From Diprion similis (lineage: Eukaryota > Arthropoda > Insecta > Hymenoptera > Diprionidae), in contig NC_060113.1 of assembly GCF_021155765.1 (NCBI RefSeq), forward strand, positions 7,145,001 to 7,209,000: a stretch of DNA of 64,000 bases, written 5' to 3'. Below the pieces are notes generated by a model. It ran no database searches and was not told the origin of the DNA. It saw only the letters and a program-made list of their open reading frames with translations. A program made the translations under genes and the position numbers. Shown piece after piece: positions 60,229 to 64,000 of this stretch. Positions within the stretch are counted from its first letter, which is position 1. Every line of letters begins with the position of its first letter.

Positions 60229-63200
60229 GACGCTGAAGTCCCGCTGCCGCAGACCTGAAACCGTAATTAAAATCCGTTTAAAATTTTAATTATTATGTAA
60301 ACTAGGCGGCGAGACGTCCTGTAAAACTAGAGAGAGAGTTAAGAGGCGTTTGGTCTTTTGGTCCTCCTTTTTCGTAATGTCTCGATTGCTTCTTGGGTGT
60401 TGTTCTTTTTTTTCATTCTAGTTTTTTTTTTTTTTTTTTTTTTTTCCAATGTAATTTTCCAGGCGTCTATATGCGCTGCTAAGATCATGGAGACACGACG
60501 AATTATTTGACCCTTTGAAGCATATATTTCTTTCCTTGGAACTGGGTAATTTAAGGATTCTCGAGGTAGTTGATTTCGAAAATTCGGGTCAGATCTGAGA
60601 AATTTCAAAAATTGTGAGTGATGGGATCAATTTTGATGTTTTTAGTTCGACATGTTGGTTCTTGCTGTCTTGAATTTCGAAGTTCTGAAGTTAAATTCGC
60701 TTTCAGCGACCTCAAAAGTCTAAGATTAATGAGTTTCACTTTTTTAGTCCCCATAAACTTCCCACAATCGCATTTATTTTGTAAAAACAGGCATTTTCAA
60801 CACTTTGTTTATTCATAGTGCTCACTATATTCACTGTATCTTCATAATCCTACTTAAATAATCAATATTAACATCTTAGAAGTTCAATTATGCCCAAAAA
60901 ATGAAACAAAAAAAAAAAAAAAAAAACAAACAAATGAAAGTATTCGCGAAAGGTGAATTTGACAAAAGAAAAGAGAAAAAAAAAATGTCTCTCTTTTTCT
61001 ACGTATCATCGAATGGAATCAAGAACCTTGTTAATTTGAACATTGAACATTGAACTTCAATCATGAACAATATTAAAAAAAGAATGTTAATTATTATATT
61101 ATTATTATTCTAATTGTCTTATTCGTTAATTGATTTTCCAGACCAATCATCTGGGATATTATTTTTTTCTCAATTGGAATACAATAACAACTTCACGGGT
61201 TGAATATCTCTTGAGTAAACTAAAACCAACAAAAACAACAACAAAATAAATAACATGCAGAATTTATCACGCCTGTTTCTTTTCTGTTGTAAATATAGAG
61301 ATTTTTATGTCGCTCGAGAAATAAGTAGGTACAGTCACGTGGTCAGTAAATGACGTGGTTTGTTCGTTTTTGCTTTCACAACTTTGTTCTTCATGCACCA
61401 ACACTTTGTTTCCCAACAATTTAATTATCAGTGTACACTTTGACATCTCGCTGCAAACTAAGTCCTTCTGCTCGTTGTAAGCTGAAACTAAACAAAATAT
61501 ATTGTTTGTCAAGAGTTTTATTGATTTTCATCCTGCAAATTGTGTGGAGTTGAAATTTTTTTTTTCTGGGGCTGTTTTGTTGTTTTTTTCACGAATGGAT
61601 AAAATTAATAATTTTTATTGAAACGTCGTTAGCATGAAAAATTATTTTTCAACGAAAAAAGGGTAATTTATATCAAATTTCAATAAGTGTTAGTTTATTC
61701 TGTTTTTTAATGGATTATCTACAGATTATCTGATAATTTATAATCTAAATTTACGTGGTTTGAATTTTTTTTTCTTTCCCCCCCTACCGAAGGAATAATT
61801 TTTTCATTCAAATCTTGTCAGAACTTAATTTTCAATTGTTAATTATAAACCTCAGTTTATTAATTTTATTCTTCTGTCACTTTTCAATTACTCAGTATAT
61901 AAACGACGATATTCATCTTTAATTCCGACTGCGAATTTACAAACGGACAATTTATTTTCTCAACATCTTTCTTGACTTTCCTTTCGTCGTTTCACAAGAA
62001 GATGAAAAAGTTTTAACGGGAGATTATAATCAAGCGCGTAGCCTGTTTGAATTGAGAAGACGGTTGAGATCGCCGTCGTAACGTTTTTGCTTATATTACA
62101 CTCTGCTTGTTTTTTCTTTCTGTCTTTATATTTTTTATTCTTGTTTATCGTTCATCTCCACCGCGGGTAACCAGATATCGAATAAATTCAACTTCTCTTT
62201 CTCCAGCGTTCACATTCGCACGAGTGAATATAGATATTTATCACGCGATGGCGTGAGAATCCCTTGAAAATAAAGAAGAAACTTAGAATTTTACAGTTCA
62301 ATTTAATCGCGAAATATATTTTTTTTTTATACAACAGTTTCGCTGCTGAACTGCGTGTAATATATTCTACGTATGTATGGTAAATCCGCTTTGATTTTAA
62401 TACGGTTGTAAATATGATTGTAAAAATAAAATCAGCTTTAACCCAAAAAACCACAAATATGAAAACATAATTAAACCGACTCCGGACGTCTTGATTTGCC
62501 ATGATAAAAAGTCTTAAGTTAGCGGGTTAACGTTTTTCCTCATTCCTTCAATCGCGTCCGTGATTTTCTTGCAGAGAATTTTTTTTTTTTTTTTTTTTTC
62601 CTTAACCACGAATAAAATATTGTTTCCTCGACACGATGCTGAAATATTTCCTGTTGTATTATATATTCTAAATTCTTATCGCTACCTTAATCTGTAAGTA
62701 TGATCCACGATGGAAAAGTCCTTTGAGGAGGTTCCTTCCTTATCCACGCCTTCGCTAAAGGTAATTTTGGAATCTCAAAAAACTCTGGTTGGACAGTTTC
62801 AATACGAAAAAGTTGATGTTAAAGTTTCATGAATTTGAACGACTTCATTTGCGAGTAAATTCAATTCAAAATTCAATTCACACGGCAGTCGAAAAAACTC
62901 AAGTTTTCTAAATTTTTCAAAATTCTTGCAATGATTCTTCAGAGAATTTTTCTTCACACCACACTTTTCAGTTATTCATTTGTTTCCCCTCGTCCATTAG
63001 TTGAATTAATTTTCTCAAATGACTTCTTCTGTTCGTGATTAGATTAAACTTTTTGTTTTTGTTTTTTTTTTTGAACTGAACTAATTATGAGAGGAAACGT
63101 ATTTCATGGATTATGCACATTTTTATGAATAACTGATTGTAAGAAATTTTTTTTTTTGTTTGTACGCGACATTATTTCGTCCTCCTGTTTACAGGATCTT

Positions 63201-64000
63201 TATGTATATAAGCGTATACATATAATATTCATTTTGGAGTATGCGTGTCCACGTGTGTACGTGTACGTGTGCATGTACACTCAATTCCAAATACCTCCAA
63301 AGTCGCAGTGCGGAGCATGCAGGGTGATGATAGCGTTATCTAATCTCTAAACATTTCGAATGTAGCTGTGCATTTACGTTTAGGTGCGTTTACTTCCTTC
63401 CTCCATCCCTTTCTCAGCCCCAATTCGAAAGCCAAGTTTCTTTACAGGGATTCTTAAGAAAAAGAATACATCCGCGTGTATTCAAAACAAAAATTTGAAA
63501 CATATGGTCGAGTTTACTTTATGGTTGAATGCGTTTTTGCCCTTATTTTCCTTCTTCTTCTTCTTATTCTTCTTCTCATTCTATGTGTATATAGGTATTT
63601 TCATCTTTTTATCGGGCTTCCGTTTTATTTGACGTAAAATTTTTCGGGTCGATGAACTTTCGAGTGGCGGTATATGGCGACGTTGACGTTCAGATAACAG
63701 AAACGAACATTTAAAAACCCCGGAATGACGTTACGAGGTTTGCTGTATATTCATGCAGGATCATTTGCTGGCTAACGAGCGTTTGTTTTTTTTATCACTA
63801 CTTTTCTCCCACCCGTAGATGAATACTCTTCGAATGTTCATCAGTGAATGTAGACAAACTCTTATTGTTAGTGACAATAATCAATGTTCCAGTACCAAGT
63901 GAACACGCAAGTCCTTCCTTATCGTCACGTCTCGTTGTGGCAGTTTCTACTCCACTCAGTGCATCCAACGTCTCGTGTGAATGTGAATCGGGTTTGGGTT

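Larger units (their letters stand above)
31573..64000 (+). other. nemo intron 1 (at least 32.4 kb, continues past the window)
   Basis: Opens with a GTGAGT donor at 31573. No exon continuing the kinase domain (ALKK, HRD or DFG region) is visible on the plus strand to the end, and no other secure gene on either strand. The stretch is dominated by A/T homopolymers, (AT)n, (CT)n and (GA)n tracts, dispersed repeats and MITEs, with a few GC-rich islands near 37000-37330, 41400-41700, 48600-48850, 53090-53350 and 57970-58260. If an unrecognised gene starts between here and 64000, part of this would be intergenic. Confidence 0.75.

Overview
The window is animal genomic DNA: AT-rich, with split genes, canonical GT-AG introns, abundant microsatellites and small inverted-repeat elements. 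Protein content points to an insect. A hymenopteran (possibly a sawfly or wasp) is my guess from the CpG-rich but AT-rich composition; nothing in the window proves the order.

Layout. (1) 1-1858, minus: the first two coding exons of protein phosphatase 5 (TPR part only; the catalytic part lies off the left edge). (2) 5274-10819, plus: a complete five-exon tetraspanin of 292 residues, with a 3.9 kb first intron holding three small palindromic elements. (3) 12094-13975, minus: a complete five-exon ALKBH4 (2-oxoglutarate/iron dioxygenase). (4) 14518-22519, plus: a complete sixteen-exon UBE3B-type HECT ubiquitin ligase, head-to-head with ALKBH4 across about 540 bp, with one splice junction that does not keep phase. 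(5) 22520-29160: gene-poor intergenic DNA. (6) 29160-31572, plus: GC-richer promoter/5'UTR and first coding exon of nemo (Nemo-like kinase), ending inside the glycine-rich loop. (7) 31573-64000: no other secure gene; this is best read as at least 32 kb of nemo intron 1. It holds microsatellites, homopolymers, several repeat families, two inverted copies of a TA-flanked MITE, a 283-285 bp tandem array and several GC-rich islands that may be regulatory.

The genes are unrelated housekeeping and signalling functions (chaperone-linked phosphatase, membrane organiser, demethylase, ubiquitin ligase, Wnt/Notch-pathway kinase); no operon-like logic is expected. I found no convincing new multi-gene system. 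The most interesting items are a short, phase-compatible candidate alternative first exon within the nemo intron, a CpG-rich intronic island with a perfect CRE palindrome, the UBE3B exon 10/11 phase conflict, and the previously unnamed (to me) inverted-repeat elements and tandem array. All exon borders were set by eye from reading frame, splice consensus and family similarity recalled from general knowledge; no database search was run.
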